Source: Burkholderia metallica (lineage in GTDB: Bacteria > Pseudomonadota > Gammaproteobacteria > Burkholderiales > Burkholderiaceae). From it: a DNA stretch of 64,000 bases. Below, one piece after another: positions 33,905-42,272 of this stretch. The number at the start of each line of letters is the position of its first letter. Positions within the stretch are counted from its first letter, which is position 1. Made by a program: the position numbers and the translations under genes. The DNA lies in NCBI RefSeq assembly GCF_902832845.1, contig NZ_CADFDB010000020.1, forward strand, positions 16,736 through 80,735, given 5' to 3'. The notes beneath the pieces were generated by a model. That model searched no databases. It had not been told where the DNA came from and saw only the letters and a list, made by a program, of their open reading frames with translations.

Positions 33905-33926
33905 TCGTTCGTATTAATATGAACGA
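33905..33926. promoter_or_regulatory. 22-bp palindrome before nitronate monooxygenase
   Basis: TCGTTC (33905-33910), an AT-rich centre GTATTAATAT, and GAACGA (33921-33926) form a 22-bp palindrome with a single mismatched pair. It lies 90 bp before the nitronate monooxygenase start and 150 bp from the dehalogenase start, a position suited to a TetR-type operator. No such regulator is adjacent. Confidence 0.6.
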
Positions 33927-34015
33927 ACGCGTTCGCAGCTACACTCAAATTACCGTTCGACCGCAACGCAGGGTATCGGCGTCAGGGCGCCGCCCCTCGA
34001 GACTGGAGACATCAC

Positions 34016-34975
34016 ATGGCCTTGCCCGCTGTCCTGCAGAACCTGACGCTGCCCGTCATCGCGTCGCCGATGTTCATCGTCAGCTACCCCGAACTCGTGC
34101 TCGCGCAATGCAAGGCGGGCATCGTCGGTTCGTTCCCCGCACTCAACGCCCGCCCGGCCGAACTGCTCGACGAGTGGCTCACGCAGATCCAGGCCGAGCT
34201 TGCCGACCACAAGGCGAAGCACCCGGACGCGGTGATCGGCCCGATCGCGGTCAACCAGATCGTCCATCAGTCGAATGCGCGGCTCGAGCACGACGTGCGC
34301 GTGTGCGTCGAGCACAAGGTGCCGATCTTCATCACGAGCCTGCGCGCACCGGCGCGCGAGATCGTCGACGCGGTGCACAGCTACGGCGGCATCGTGCTGC
34401 ACGACGTGATCAACCTGCGCCATGCGCAGAAGGCGCTCGAAGCCGGCGTCGACGGGCTGATCCTCGTCGCGGCCGGCGCCGGCGGCCACGCGGGCACGAC
34501 GTCGCCGTTCGCGCTCGTCGGCGAAGTGCGCAAGGTGTTCGACGGCCCGATCGTGCTGTCCGGCTCGATCGCGAACGGCGGCTCGATCCTCGCCGCGCAG
34601 GCGATGGGCGCCGACTTCGCATACATGGGCACGCGCTTCATCGCGACGCAGGAAGCGCACGCGATCGACGACTACAAGCACGCGATCGTGAACGCGAAAT
34701 CGTCGGACATCATCTACACGAACCTCTTCACCGGCGTGCACGGCAACTACATCCGCGAGAGCATCGAGAAGGCCGGCCTCGATCCGGACGCGCTGCCGGA
34801 ATCCGACAAGACCAAGATGAATTTCGGCAGCGACAAGACGAAGGCGTGGAAGGACATCTGGGGTGCCGGCCAGGGTGTCGGCCTGATGGACGACCTGCCG
34901 AGCGTCAGCGCGCTGGTCGAGCGCCTGAAGCGCGAGTACGACGACGCGAAGGCGCGACTCGGCATTCCGCGCTGA
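34016..34975 (+). CDS. Nitronate monooxygenase
   Basis: FMN-dependent TIM-barrel enzyme (2-nitropropane dioxygenase family) of 319 residues that oxidises alkyl nitronates such as propionate-3-nitronate. Family features: LPVIASPMFIVSYPELV near the start, GPIAVNQIVHQSN, VLHDVINLRHA, the motif AAGAGGHAGT with the likely catalytic His158, and LSGSIANGGSILAAQAMGAD with YMGTRF for the phosphate. GACTGGAGACATCAC precedes the ATG. It is divergent from the dehalogenase and followed by a strong terminator. Confidence 0.92.
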   Translation: MALPAVLQNLTLPVIASPMFIVSYPELVLAQCKAGIVGSFPALNARPAELLDEWLTQIQAELADHKAKHPDAVIGPIAVNQIVHQSNARLEHDVRVCVEHKVPIFITSLRAPAREIVDAVHSYGGIVLHDVINLRHAQKALEAGVDGLILVAAGAGGHAGTTSPFALVGEVRKVFDGPIVLSGSIANGGSILAAQAMGADFAYMGTRFIATQEAHAIDDYKHAIVNAKSSDIIYTNLFTGVHGNYIRESIEKAGLDPDALPESDKTKMNFGSDKTKAWKDIWGAGQGVGLMDDLPSVSALVERLKREYDDAKARLGIPR

Positions 34976-35025
34976 CGGCGGCGGCGGCCATCGCGGCCGC
35001 CGGCACCGCGCATGCCGTCGGACAT

Positions 35026-35059
35026 AAAAAAACGCGAACCGCAGCGGTTCGCGTTTTTT
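35026..35059. terminator. Bidirectional terminator between nitronate monooxygenase and LysR
   Basis: Stem CGCGAACC (35033-35040) / GGTTCGCG (35046-35053), extendable by 2 bp, is flanked by an A7 run and a T7 run. It lies between two converging genes and should work in both directions. Confidence 0.93.
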
Positions 35060-35090
35060 TCATCGTCCCGCCGCGGCGGGAACGGCACGC

Positions 35091-36053
35091 TCACACCGCG
35101 CGCTTCATCCGCGTGATCGGCAGCACGCGCAGGCGCGATTCGATCGACGGGCACAGCGACTGCCCTTCGAAACGCGCGGCCAGGAAGTCGACGAACGAAC
35201 GCACCTTCGCGGACACGTGACGACGGCTCGCATAGACCGCATAGATCGGCGCCTCGTGCGGCGGCACCGCATCGAGCAGCACCGGCACGAGCCGGCCGGA
35301 CTCGATGTCGTCGCCGACCACCTCGGTGCCGAGCAGCGCGATACCCGCGCCCGCGAGCACGGCTGCACGCAGCCCCTCGAGGTGATTCACGATCAGGTTG
35401 CCGTTCAGGTTCACGCGCGACGCGGCGGCCGCGTCGATCACCAGCGCGTCGAGCATCGTCGAATTCGAGTCGCGCCGCAGGTAGTTGTGATGCGCGAGAT
35501 CGGCGATCGTCGCGGGCGTGCCGTGCTTTTCGAGATACTCGGGCGACGCGACCAGCAGGATGTGCGCGGTCGCGATCTGCCGCGCGACCAGCGACGACGA
35601 TTTCAATCCGTTCGGCGCCGCGCGCACCGCGACGTCGTAGCCCTCCTCGATCAGGTCGACCACGCGATCGGACAACGTCATGTCGACGATCACGTCCGGG
35701 AACCGACCCGCATAGTCGGTGACGGCCTGCATCACGTGGCGCAATCCGAACGCGGACAGCGACGTCACGCGCAGCCTGCCTTGCGGCACCACGCTCGCGG
35801 CGCCGACGGCCTGCCCGGCTTCGTCGAGTTCCGACAGCGCCTGCACGAGGCGCTCATAGTATTCGCGTCCGGCCTCGGTAGGGGCGACGCGTCGTGTCGT
35901 GCGATGCAGCAGCCGCGCACCGAGCTGCTGCTCGAGATGCATCACGTGCTTGCTCGCCATCGCAGCCGACATCTGCATGCGTTCGGCCGCGCCGACGAAG
36001 CTGCCCACTTCGACGACGTAGCGAAACACATTCATGCTGACGAGGGTATCCAT
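35091..36053 (-). CDS. LysR-family transcriptional regulator
   Basis: 320-residue LysR protein. The DNA-binding part is at about 1-60 (MDTLVSMNVFRYVVEVGSFV, then GAAERMQMSAAMASKHVMHL), with RRVAPTEAGREYYERL after it; the effector domain starts near 90 (GRLRVTSLSAFGLRH). It looks like the large group often annotated as regulators of efflux or redox genes (DhcR/PA1422-like). The start MDTLVS at 36053 is preferred over an ATG 33 nt upstream because it matches the usual LysR N-terminus. Its target cannot be named; the same-strand porin lies upstream, separated by a terminator. Confidence 0.88.
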   Translation of the reverse strand: MDTLVSMNVFRYVVEVGSFVGAAERMQMSAAMASKHVMHLEQQLGARLLHRTTRRVAPTEAGREYYERLVQALSELDEAGQAVGAASVVPQGRLRVTSLSAFGLRHVMQAVTDYAGRFPDVIVDMTLSDRVVDLIEEGYDVAVRAAPNGLKSSSLVARQIATAHILLVASPEYLEKHGTPATIADLAHHNYLRRDSNSTMLDALVIDAAAASRVNLNGNLIVNHLEGLRAAVLAGAGIALLGTEVVGDDIESGRLVPVLLDAVPPHEAPIYAVYASRRHVSAKVRSFVDFLAARFEGQSLCPSIESRLRVLPITRMKRAV

Positions 36054-36136
36054 CGAACTAGCTCGTAATGACGGGGAATGGTCCAATTACGAGATAGGGT
36101 AGCAAAGGCGAGGAAACAGAAAGGTCAAGAAAGGCA

Positions 36137-36165
36137 AAACGGCGCCGCGGGTGGCGGCGCCGTTG
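36137..36165 (-). terminator. Terminator of the porin gene
   Basis: AACGGCGCCGC (36139-36149), loop GGGTG, GCGGCGCCGTT (36155-36165): a perfect 11-bp stem that on the minus strand ends in TTTT. It is about 70 bp after the porin stop. Confidence 0.85.
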
Positions 36166-36232
36166 TGGCGGGAAATCATGCAGCCCGGCCGCGCTTTTCG
36201 CGCGCGGCCGGCGCGGCGCTCGCGCGTGCGCG

Positions 36233-37309
36233 TCAGAACTTCGCGCGGATACCGGCGCCGAACGTGTTGCCGGTCGACAGGCCGCTGATGTGATCGTTCA
36301 TGTACGCAGCGTAGACGTCCGTGCGCTTGGACAGCGGATAGTCGTAGCCGACGGCCCACGTCTGGCGCGTCTGGTCGAGGCCACCCGCATCGCGCGAGTA
36401 CGCGTACGACGCCATCGCGTTGCCGACGCCGAGCGGCACCGACACGCCGCCTTGCGCGGTGTTCACGTGCCAGCTGCCCGCGACCTGGTCGTTCTTCGTG
36501 TACATGTACTGGCCGAACAGCTTCACGTACTTCAGATCGTAGGTCGCGCCGACTTGCGCGATGCCCTGGCTCTTCATGCCGGCCACCAGCGCGCTCAGGT
36601 CACGCGGGCCGTTGTTGAAGTTCACGTACTGGTAGACCGCGGTCGCCGCGAACGGGCCGTTCGCGTAGTTGAACTGCGCGCTCCACTTCTTCGAGCCGTT
36701 GTCGCCGGCCTGGTTGCCGAGTGCGTACATCGCGCCGAAATTCAGGCCACCGAACGACGGCGACGTATACGACAGCGCGTTGTTCCAGCCCGAATCGCCC
36801 ACCGCACCCTGATCGCTCGGGTAGGTCGGGAACGTGCCGAGGCCGAGGAACACGTGGTACACCATCGGCGAGAACGTGTACGAGTCGTAGAACGGGTTGA
36901 ACAGGATCGTCGACAGGAACAGGTGCGTCGTCAGGCGCCCGGCCGTTACCGTGCCGTACGGCGAATCGATGCCGACGTACGCGTTGCGCGCGAAGAACGT
37001 GTCGCCCTGGAAGCGGCCGAACTGGCCGTTCTGTGCGCGGAAGAAGCTTTCCAGCGTGAAGATCGCCTTGTAGCCGTTGCCGAGATCCTCGGCGCCGTGC
37101 AGGCCCCAGTACGACGTCGACATCCCGCCGCCGCTCACGTTCCATGCACGGTCGCCGCCCGGGAACTTGGTGGCGCCGATCCATTCGTCGACCTGACCGT
37201 AGAGCGACACGCTCGATTGTGCATGGACGGGTGCGGCCGCGGCCACGCAGGCGGCCGCGGCGATCAGCTTGACGGACGTGCGCGACGCACGGCGAGCGAG
37301 TGCTTTCAT
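36233..37309 (-). CDS. Outer-membrane porin (Gram-negative porin family, OmpC-like)
   Basis: Trimeric beta-barrel porin of 358 residues typical of beta-proteobacteria. A signal peptide covers about 1-30 (LIAAAACVAAAAPVHA, cleaved before QSSVSLYGQVD). The mature part is a series of amphipathic strands with SVSLYGQVDEWIG at the start and ends GNTFGAGIRAKF with the terminal Phe needed for outer-membrane assembly. LGNGYKAIFTLES and the FFARNAYVGI segment are family hallmarks. ATG at 37309 follows GGAGATCCC. Pore specificity is unknown. Confidence 0.93.
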   Translation of the reverse strand: MKALARRASRTSVKLIAAAACVAAAAPVHAQSSVSLYGQVDEWIGATKFPGGDRAWNVSGGGMSTSYWGLHGAEDLGNGYKAIFTLESFFRAQNGQFGRFQGDTFFARNAYVGIDSPYGTVTAGRLTTHLFLSTILFNPFYDSYTFSPMVYHVFLGLGTFPTYPSDQGAVGDSGWNNALSYTSPSFGGLNFGAMYALGNQAGDNGSKKWSAQFNYANGPFAATAVYQYVNFNNGPRDLSALVAGMKSQGIAQVGATYDLKYVKLFGQYMYTKNDQVAGSWHVNTAQGGVSVPLGVGNAMASYAYSRDAGGLDQTRQTWAVGYDYPLSKRTDVYAAYMNDHISGLSTGNTFGAGIRAKF

Positions 37310-37654
37310 GGGATCTCCAGGTTTTGTCGAATAGTCGATAGGTGGCGCGAGCGTTGTTGTTTGGAGCCGAGTGCTTGCGTCGTATGGGGCGCAGCCATCT
37401 TTACGGATCATTCGTCCGGTCAAAATTGCGCACGCTTATTGCGGGTATAGCGGCAGCATTAACTTCGCGGATTTGATCCATGGCCGGCTGCCCGCCGGCG
37501 GCCGCGCGTGCGCGCGGTCGCGCGGCAGGGCGGCGGCGTGGCGCACCCGAACCGGGCGCGAAAGATAGCGCAATGCAGCGGGAAAATCAGCGGAAATCTG
37601 TGCGCGACTGTGGCGAATTCGCATCAGCCGGCGGAGGGACGCGCGCGGGGGCGG
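37310..37654. other. Intergenic region upstream of the porin
   Basis: 345 bp between the porin start and the end of the secreted-protein gene on the same strand. It must hold the porin promoter; the AT-rich part is at about 37310-37480. I see no convincing gene, repeat or operator here. Confidence 0.4.
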
Positions 37655-38137
37655 TCAGTTTCGGTAGAACGGGGAGAAAAACGGCGAATGCGCAGGCTCT
37701 TCCTGCGAGCGGGGCGGCGGCATCGGACGGCCGCCGCGCTCCTCGTTGTAGCGCGCGACGTCGGCGCGGATCGAACCGGCGCGCAGCGGCACGTTGCCGC
37801 CGCCCGGCGGGCGCGGCATCTGGCGCGCGTCGGCACTGATCGGGCGATACGGGCTTTGCGCGGCGTAATGGCCGTACGACGGCGTCGGCCGCAGCCCCCA
37901 GCGGGAGCCGTAGCCGCTCACGCCGCCGGCACGGGCACCGGCGGGAGGTGCGACGTGGCGCCAGATGGGCAGGCCGCCTGCCGGCTGACCGTACGCGCGC
38001 ATGTCGCCGCCACCGAAGCCGTGGCCGCCGAACCCATGACCGCCGTGGGGCGGCTGCGCGAGCGCGAGCGGCATCAGCAGCGCGCCGAGCACGCCTGCCA
38101 CCCATCGTCCGATCTTCCGTTTCACCCGTTCCGTCAT
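37655..38137 (-). CDS. Putative secreted Gly/Pro-rich protein
   Basis: 160-residue protein with a basic N-terminus and a hydrophobic stretch (GRWVAGVLGALLMPLALAQP), a likely signal peptide cleaved near residue 28. The mature part is rich in Gly, His, Pro and Arg (GGHGFGGHGFGGGD and similar), then a more ordered C-terminus with PGGGNVPLRAGSIRADVARY and NEERGGR. I recall similar small exported proteins called peptide-binding in Burkholderia, but I cannot assign a function. Codon use is normal for the region. Confidence 0.65.
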   Translation of the reverse strand: MTERVKRKIGRWVAGVLGALLMPLALAQPPHGGHGFGGHGFGGGDMRAYGQPAGGLPIWRHVAPPAGARAGGVSGYGSRWGLRPTPSYGHYAAQSPYRPISADARQMPRPPGGGNVPLRAGSIRADVARYNEERGGRPMPPPRSQEEPAHSPFFSPFYRN

Positions 38138-38483
38138 CGTTCAGTGCCTGTCCACGCCCGCCGCCGGCTCCTTTCGGCCGACCCAAGGCTTTCAGCAGTA
38201 ATTTATGAGCGGGCCGAAAGCGTGTCGAGCCAAAAAGTGTTATGTCGCCGGCATCGGTGTAACACCATGTTACTGCTAGGTTTTTTCACTTCGACGCCCG
38301 CCCCGGACGGAACATTCTTCTGCCGATTTGCGCGTACCGGGGCCGATGTCGTGGCCGTTTTTTCATGCCACCGATTCATCAATCGATTCACACAATGAAT
38401 TTGTGTAGTGAATCGCCAACCGGGACAATGGCGCCATCCGCGCGCGCGACGCGCGCCTCCGTCGTTTTCGAATCGAGTTCCCG
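38138..38483. other. Divergent intergenic region with nested palindromes
   Basis: 346 bp between divergent genes. GTAACA-CCA-TGTTAC is a perfect hairpin at 38259-38273, and it overlaps GTGTTA (38237-38242) / TAACAC (38260-38265). Farther right, GATTCAC (38385) and GTGAATC (ending 38414) enclose ACAATGAATTTGT, an AT-rich inverted repeat about 70 bp before the BASS transporter start and a candidate operator. No gene is visible. Confidence 0.45.
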
Positions 38484-39515
38484 ATGGCCCGTCCCCGTTT
38501 TCTTCCCGACAACTTCACGCTCGCGCTCGTCGGCACCGTCGTGCTCGCGAGCTTCCTCCCCTGCCGCGGCCCGGCCGCCCACGCGTTCAACTGGGCGACC
38601 AACATCGCCGTCGGCCTGCTGTTCTTCCTGCACGGCGCGAAGCTGTCGCGCGAAGCCGTCGTCGCGGGCGCGACCCACTGGCGGCTGCACGCGGTCGTGC
38701 TGCTCAGCACGTTCGCGCTGTTCCCGCTGCTCGGCCTCGCGCTGAAACCCGTGCTGCAGCCGCTCGTCACGCCAACGCTATATGCGGGCGTGCTGTTCCT
38801 GTGCACGCTGCCGTCGACGGTGCAGTCGTCGATCGCGTTCACGTCGATCGCGAAGGGCAACGTGCCGGCCGCCGTGTGCGCGGCCTCCGCGTCGAGCCTG
38901 CTCGGAATCTTCGTCACGCCGGCGCTCGTCGGGCTGATGATCACGTCGCAGTCGGCCGCCGCCGCGTCGCCGTGGAGCACCGTCGGCAGCATCGTGATGC
39001 AGTTGCTCGTGCCGTTCATCGCGGGCCAGTTGCTGCGGCCCGTGATCGGCGGCTGGATCGACCGCAATCGCGGCGTGCTGCGCTTCGTCGACCAGGGCTC
39101 GATCCTGCTGGTCGTCTACGTCGCGTTCAGCGAGGCCGTCAACGAGGGCCTGTGGCACCAGATCCCGCCGCGCGCGCTCGGCGGCCTGCTCGTGGTGAAC
39201 CTCGTGCTGCTCGCGATCGCGCTGTTGCTGACCGCGTTCGTCAGCAAGCGGCTCGGCTTCAACCGCGCCGACCAGATCACGATCATCTTCTGCGGATCGA
39301 AGAAGAGCCTCGCGGCCGGCGTGCCGATGGCGAAGGTGATCTTCTCGGCGAACGCGGTCGGCGCGATCGTGCTGCCGCTGATGCTGTTCCACCAGATCCA
39401 GCTGATGGCGTGCGCGGCGCTCGCGCAGCGCTGGGGCGCGCGCGACATGAGCGGCGAACACGACGAGGGCGACGCGGCACGGGCGTCCGGCGCGTTGAAC
39501 GCCGGCAAGCGCTGA
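38484..39515 (+). CDS. Bile acid:sodium symporter (BASS) family transporter
   Basis: Inner-membrane carrier of 343 residues with about ten hydrophobic segments, similar to the YfeH/SBF-like branch of the BASS family. Segments typical of it are NWATNIAVGLLFFLHGAKLS (about 37-56), LCTLPSTVQSSIAFTSIAKG with a helix-breaking motif, and FCGSKKSLAAGVPMAKVIF in the second half. BASS proteins move organic anions with Na+; the substrate here is unknown. The start at 38484 begins MARPRFLPDNFTLAL. An octamer repeat array follows. Confidence 0.9.
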   Translation: MARPRFLPDNFTLALVGTVVLASFLPCRGPAAHAFNWATNIAVGLLFFLHGAKLSREAVVAGATHWRLHAVVLLSTFALFPLLGLALKPVLQPLVTPTLYAGVLFLCTLPSTVQSSIAFTSIAKGNVPAAVCAASASSLLGIFVTPALVGLMITSQSAAAASPWSTVGSIVMQLLVPFIAGQLLRPVIGGWIDRNRGVLRFVDQGSILLVVYVAFSEAVNEGLWHQIPPRALGGLLVVNLVLLAIALLLTAFVSKRLGFNRADQITIIFCGSKKSLAAGVPMAKVIFSANAVGAIVLPLMLFHQIQLMACAALAQRWGARDMSGEHDEGDAARASGALNAGKR

Positions 39516-39604
39516 CGATCGGCGGGCGCCGGGACGGCCGCCGCGGGTGGCGCTGTCCTGGCGGTCGTGCTGTTCGCCGTTTTGCCTCCTGCCTTTCCGC
39601 AGCA

Positions 39605-39850
39605 CCGCCTCCCGCCTCCCGCTTCCCGCTTCCCCGCTTCCCCGCTTCCCCGCTTCCCCGCTTCCCCGCTTTCTCGCTTTCTCGCTTTCTCGCTTTCTCG
39701 CCTTCCCGCCTTCCCGCCTTCCCGCCGTTCCGCCTTCCCGCCTTCTCGCCTTCCCGCCTTCTCGCTTTCCCGCTTTCCCGCTTTCCCGCTTTCCCGCTTT
39801 CCCGCCGTTCCGCCTCCTACCTTCGCGCTTTCCCTTCCCGCCGCCCCGCT
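39605..39850. repeat. Pyrimidine-rich octamer array, about 24 or more degenerate copies
   Basis: Head-to-tail 8-bp units of the type CTTCCCCG, CTTTCTCG, CCTTCCCG and CTTTCCCG, arranged in runs of 4-6 identical copies. Almost all bases on the plus strand are C or T apart from the G ending each unit. The array lies between the BASS gene and the EAL-GGDEF gene, about 100 bp upstream of the latter's start. Frames are open and would give Pro/Leu/Ser/Arg-rich peptides; one is in phase with the EAL-GGDEF gene, so a copy-number change could join or separate them, but I take the region as non-coding. Confidence 0.92.
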
Positions 39851-39946
39851 CTTCCGGCTGAGCCACCACGCATATCCGCCGCGATGCACCAGCAGCGCCC
39901 GTCGCGTCACGAAATCTTCATTCAATTCTCCGCCGGCGGTGCCGTT

Positions 39947-41821
39947 ATGTCGGTCGTCCCGTCGATTCGGCTGCCCTCGCCCATGCCCCCGCCTCCCTCC
40001 GACTCCGCTGCCGCCAGCACCTCGCGCCTGATCGCGGATCGCGCGCTCGCCGCCGTCTTCCAGCCGATCGTCGATCTCGGGTCGGGGACCGTCGTCGGCT
40101 ACGAAGGCCTGATACGCGGCCCGCGCGGCACCGACCTCGAACTGCCCGCCGCGCTGTTCGCGCAGGCCGCCCGCGAAGGCGAGACCATCGCGCTCGAACA
40201 GGCCGCCGCACGCACCTGCCTCGACGCGTTCGCGGCGCTCGGCTGCGACGGCAAGCTGTTCCTCAATTTCAGCGCGGGCACGATCCTGCAGCTCGCGCGC
40301 GAACGCGAGCGAGCGCGCCTGCTGCTGGGCCGCGCGCGGGTCGGCGCCGAGCGCATCGTGATCGAGCTGACCGAGCAGAACGCGTCGACGGACATCGCCC
40401 ACATCGGGCCGGCGGTCGCGTCGCTGCGCGACGCCGGCATCCAGTTCGCGCTCGACGACTACGGCACCGCGAACGCGAGCATGAACCTGTGGCTGCGCCT
40501 GCACCCGGACGTCGTGAAGATCGACCGCTTCTTCATCCACGACATCGCCCGCGACCCGCTGAAGTTCGAAGCCGTGAAGGCGATGCAGCACTTTGCGCAG
40601 GCGAGCGGCGCGCAACTGATCGCCGAAGGCATCGAGAACGAGTGCGACCTGATCGTCGTGCGCGACATGGGCATCTGCTGCGTGCAGGGCTTCCTGCTCG
40701 GCCGGCCGAACGCGCAGCCGTCGCCGGTCGTCGCGCCGGCCGCGCGCGACGCGATCCGCGCGCCGCACATCGCGGTGTTTCCGGGCGCGACGCGCACCGT
40801 GCGGCCGGCCGGCACGATCGCCGCGAAGATGCTCGTGCCCGCGCCGGCGCTGCCGCGCGACGCGACCAGCAACGACGTGCTCGACCTGTTCAACCGGATG
40901 CCCGACCTCCACGCGGTCGCGCTCGTCGAACGCGGGCGGCCCGTCGCGCTCGTGAATCGCCGCGGCTTCATCGACCGCTTCGCGCTGCCGTACCACCGCG
41001 AGGTATTCGGGAAGAAGCCGTGCCTGCAGTTCGCGAACGACGCGCCGCTGATGATCGACAACGCGACGACGTTCGAGCAGCTCGCGATGCTGCTCGCGAG
41101 CCACGACCAGCGCTATCTCGCGGACGGCTTCGTGATCACCGAACACGGCCGCTACGTCGGGCTCGGCACCGGCGAGAGCCTCGTGCGCGCGGTGACCGAG
41201 ATGCGCATCGAGGCCGCGCGCTACGCGAATCCGCTGACGTTCCTGCCCGGCAACATCCCGATCAGCGCGCACATCGACCGCCTGCTCCAGCGCGACGCCG
41301 GCTTTCATGCGTGCTACGTCGACCTGAACCAGTTCAAGCCGTTCAACGACCAGTACGGCTACTGGCAGGGCGACGAGGTGCTGAAGTTCGCCGCGACGGT
41401 GCTGGCCGGCGTGTGCGATCCGCAGCGCGACTTTCTCGGGCACGTCGGCGGCGACGATTTCCTCGTGCTGTTCCAGCGCGCCGACTGGCGCGAACGCGCC
41501 GCCGACGCGATCGCGCGCTTCAACGACGGTGCGCGGCTCTTCTACACGCAGGCCGACCGGCAGGCAGGCGGGCTGCGCGGCGAGGACCGCCACGGCAACC
41601 CGGCGTTCTTCGGCTTCGTGACGATGGCGATCGGCGTGGTCGGCGTGCCGGCCGGCGCGCACGGCGCCAAGCGCTACGGCAGCGACGAAATCGCGTCGGT
41701 TGCCGCGCTCGCGAAGCGGCGCGCGAAGCAGCAGCCGGACGGGCTCGCGGTCGTCGATCTCGATGCGGGCCGCGCCGCGCTGCGCGATCGCGGCGAACCG
41801 CCGGCCGTCGCGATACGCTGA
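39947..41821 (+). CDS. EAL-GGDEF cyclic-di-GMP protein with central CBS-like part
   Basis: 624-residue cytosolic c-di-GMP enzyme with the unusual order EAL first. The EAL domain (about 20-255) keeps EGL in GYEGLIRG, LFLNFSAG, the Glu in IELTEQN, LDDYGTANAS, VKIDRF, EGIENE and QGFLLGRP, so phosphodiesterase activity is likely. A middle part (about 300-430) resembles a CBS pair. The GGDEF domain (about 440-600) has YVDLNQFKPFNDQYGYWQGD but the signature reads GGDDF, which may reduce cyclase activity; no inhibitory RxxD is visible. ATG at 39947 is chosen; an in-frame ATG at 39884 lacks a ribosome site. Confidence 0.9.
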   Translation: MSVVPSIRLPSPMPPPPSDSAAASTSRLIADRALAAVFQPIVDLGSGTVVGYEGLIRGPRGTDLELPAALFAQAAREGETIALEQAAARTCLDAFAALGCDGKLFLNFSAGTILQLARERERARLLLGRARVGAERIVIELTEQNASTDIAHIGPAVASLRDAGIQFALDDYGTANASMNLWLRLHPDVVKIDRFFIHDIARDPLKFEAVKAMQHFAQASGAQLIAEGIENECDLIVVRDMGICCVQGFLLGRPNAQPSPVVAPAARDAIRAPHIAVFPGATRTVRPAGTIAAKMLVPAPALPRDATSNDVLDLFNRMPDLHAVALVERGRPVALVNRRGFIDRFALPYHREVFGKKPCLQFANDAPLMIDNATTFEQLAMLLASHDQRYLADGFVITEHGRYVGLGTGESLVRAVTEMRIEAARYANPLTFLPGNIPISAHIDRLLQRDAGFHACYVDLNQFKPFNDQYGYWQGDEVLKFAATVLAGVCDPQRDFLGHVGGDDFLVLFQRADWRERAADAIARFNDGARLFYTQADRQAGGLRGEDRHGNPAFFGFVTMAIGVVGVPAGAHGAKRYGSDEIASVAALAKRRAKQQPDGLAVVDLDAGRAALRDRGEPPAVAIR

Positions 41822-41923
41822 ACGGTGGGCAGTGGGCGGTGGGCGGACATGGCGGCGCTCCTTGTAGCGGCGGTGCGCCTTCGCACGTCACGGGGCCGGG
41901 CCGTTCATTGTGCCCCGGGCTTC

Positions 41924-42016
41924 TCGGCTTCTCGGCTTCTCGGGCACGCGCCCTCTCGCGCTCCCGGACTCCCGGTTTCCCTGCTTCCGGGACGCCCGGT
42001 TTCCCTGCTTCCCCGC
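41924..42016. repeat. Second pyrimidine-rich repeat tract
   Basis: CTTCTCGG occurs three times in tandem (41930-41953), and a 24-bp period follows in which CCCGGTTTCCCTGCTTCC appears at 41971 and again at 41995. It is close in style to the array at 39605 and also falls in an intergenic gap (41822-42272), which further holds GTGGGCGG-type repeats at 41824-41850. Confidence 0.75.
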
Positions 42017-42124
42017 GCCCCGCGCAAACCATCGGACATGCTGCGCAATCGCGTTGCCCCCGCCCGCTTACCGCCCCCTTCACCTTCGCCACACACCCTC
42101 AACCCAACCTTGCCTTTTTCGCGT

Positions 42125-42258
42125 TTTGTTTAGTATTTTTAGTAACGGCGTTTTCGCAGATTAGCGCTTAAAAACCCCGAATTTGCGGGTATTCCCCGCC
42201 TATCCGGCCCGAATTCCGCGATGTGTTTTACTATACAATCGCTTTCACCCTAAACAAA
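42125..42258. promoter_or_regulatory. Promoter region of the LacI operon with distant inverted 9-mers
   Basis: The 150 bp before the lacI-type gene are AT-rich. A TATACAAT box (42232-42239) is a likely -10. TTTGTTTAG (42125-42133) and CTAAACAAA (42250-42258) are perfect inverted copies 116 bp apart on both sides of it, which could be half-sites for looping or chance. I see no compact LacI-type palindrome. Confidence 0.35.
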
Positions 42259-42272
42259 CCGGATCCCGAACG

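Noticed and set aside
38408-39946. Long N-terminal extension of the EAL-GGDEF protein through the pyrimidine array
   Set aside because: The frame is open only because the array lacks stops; it overlaps the BASS transporter gene in another frame and has no start signal.
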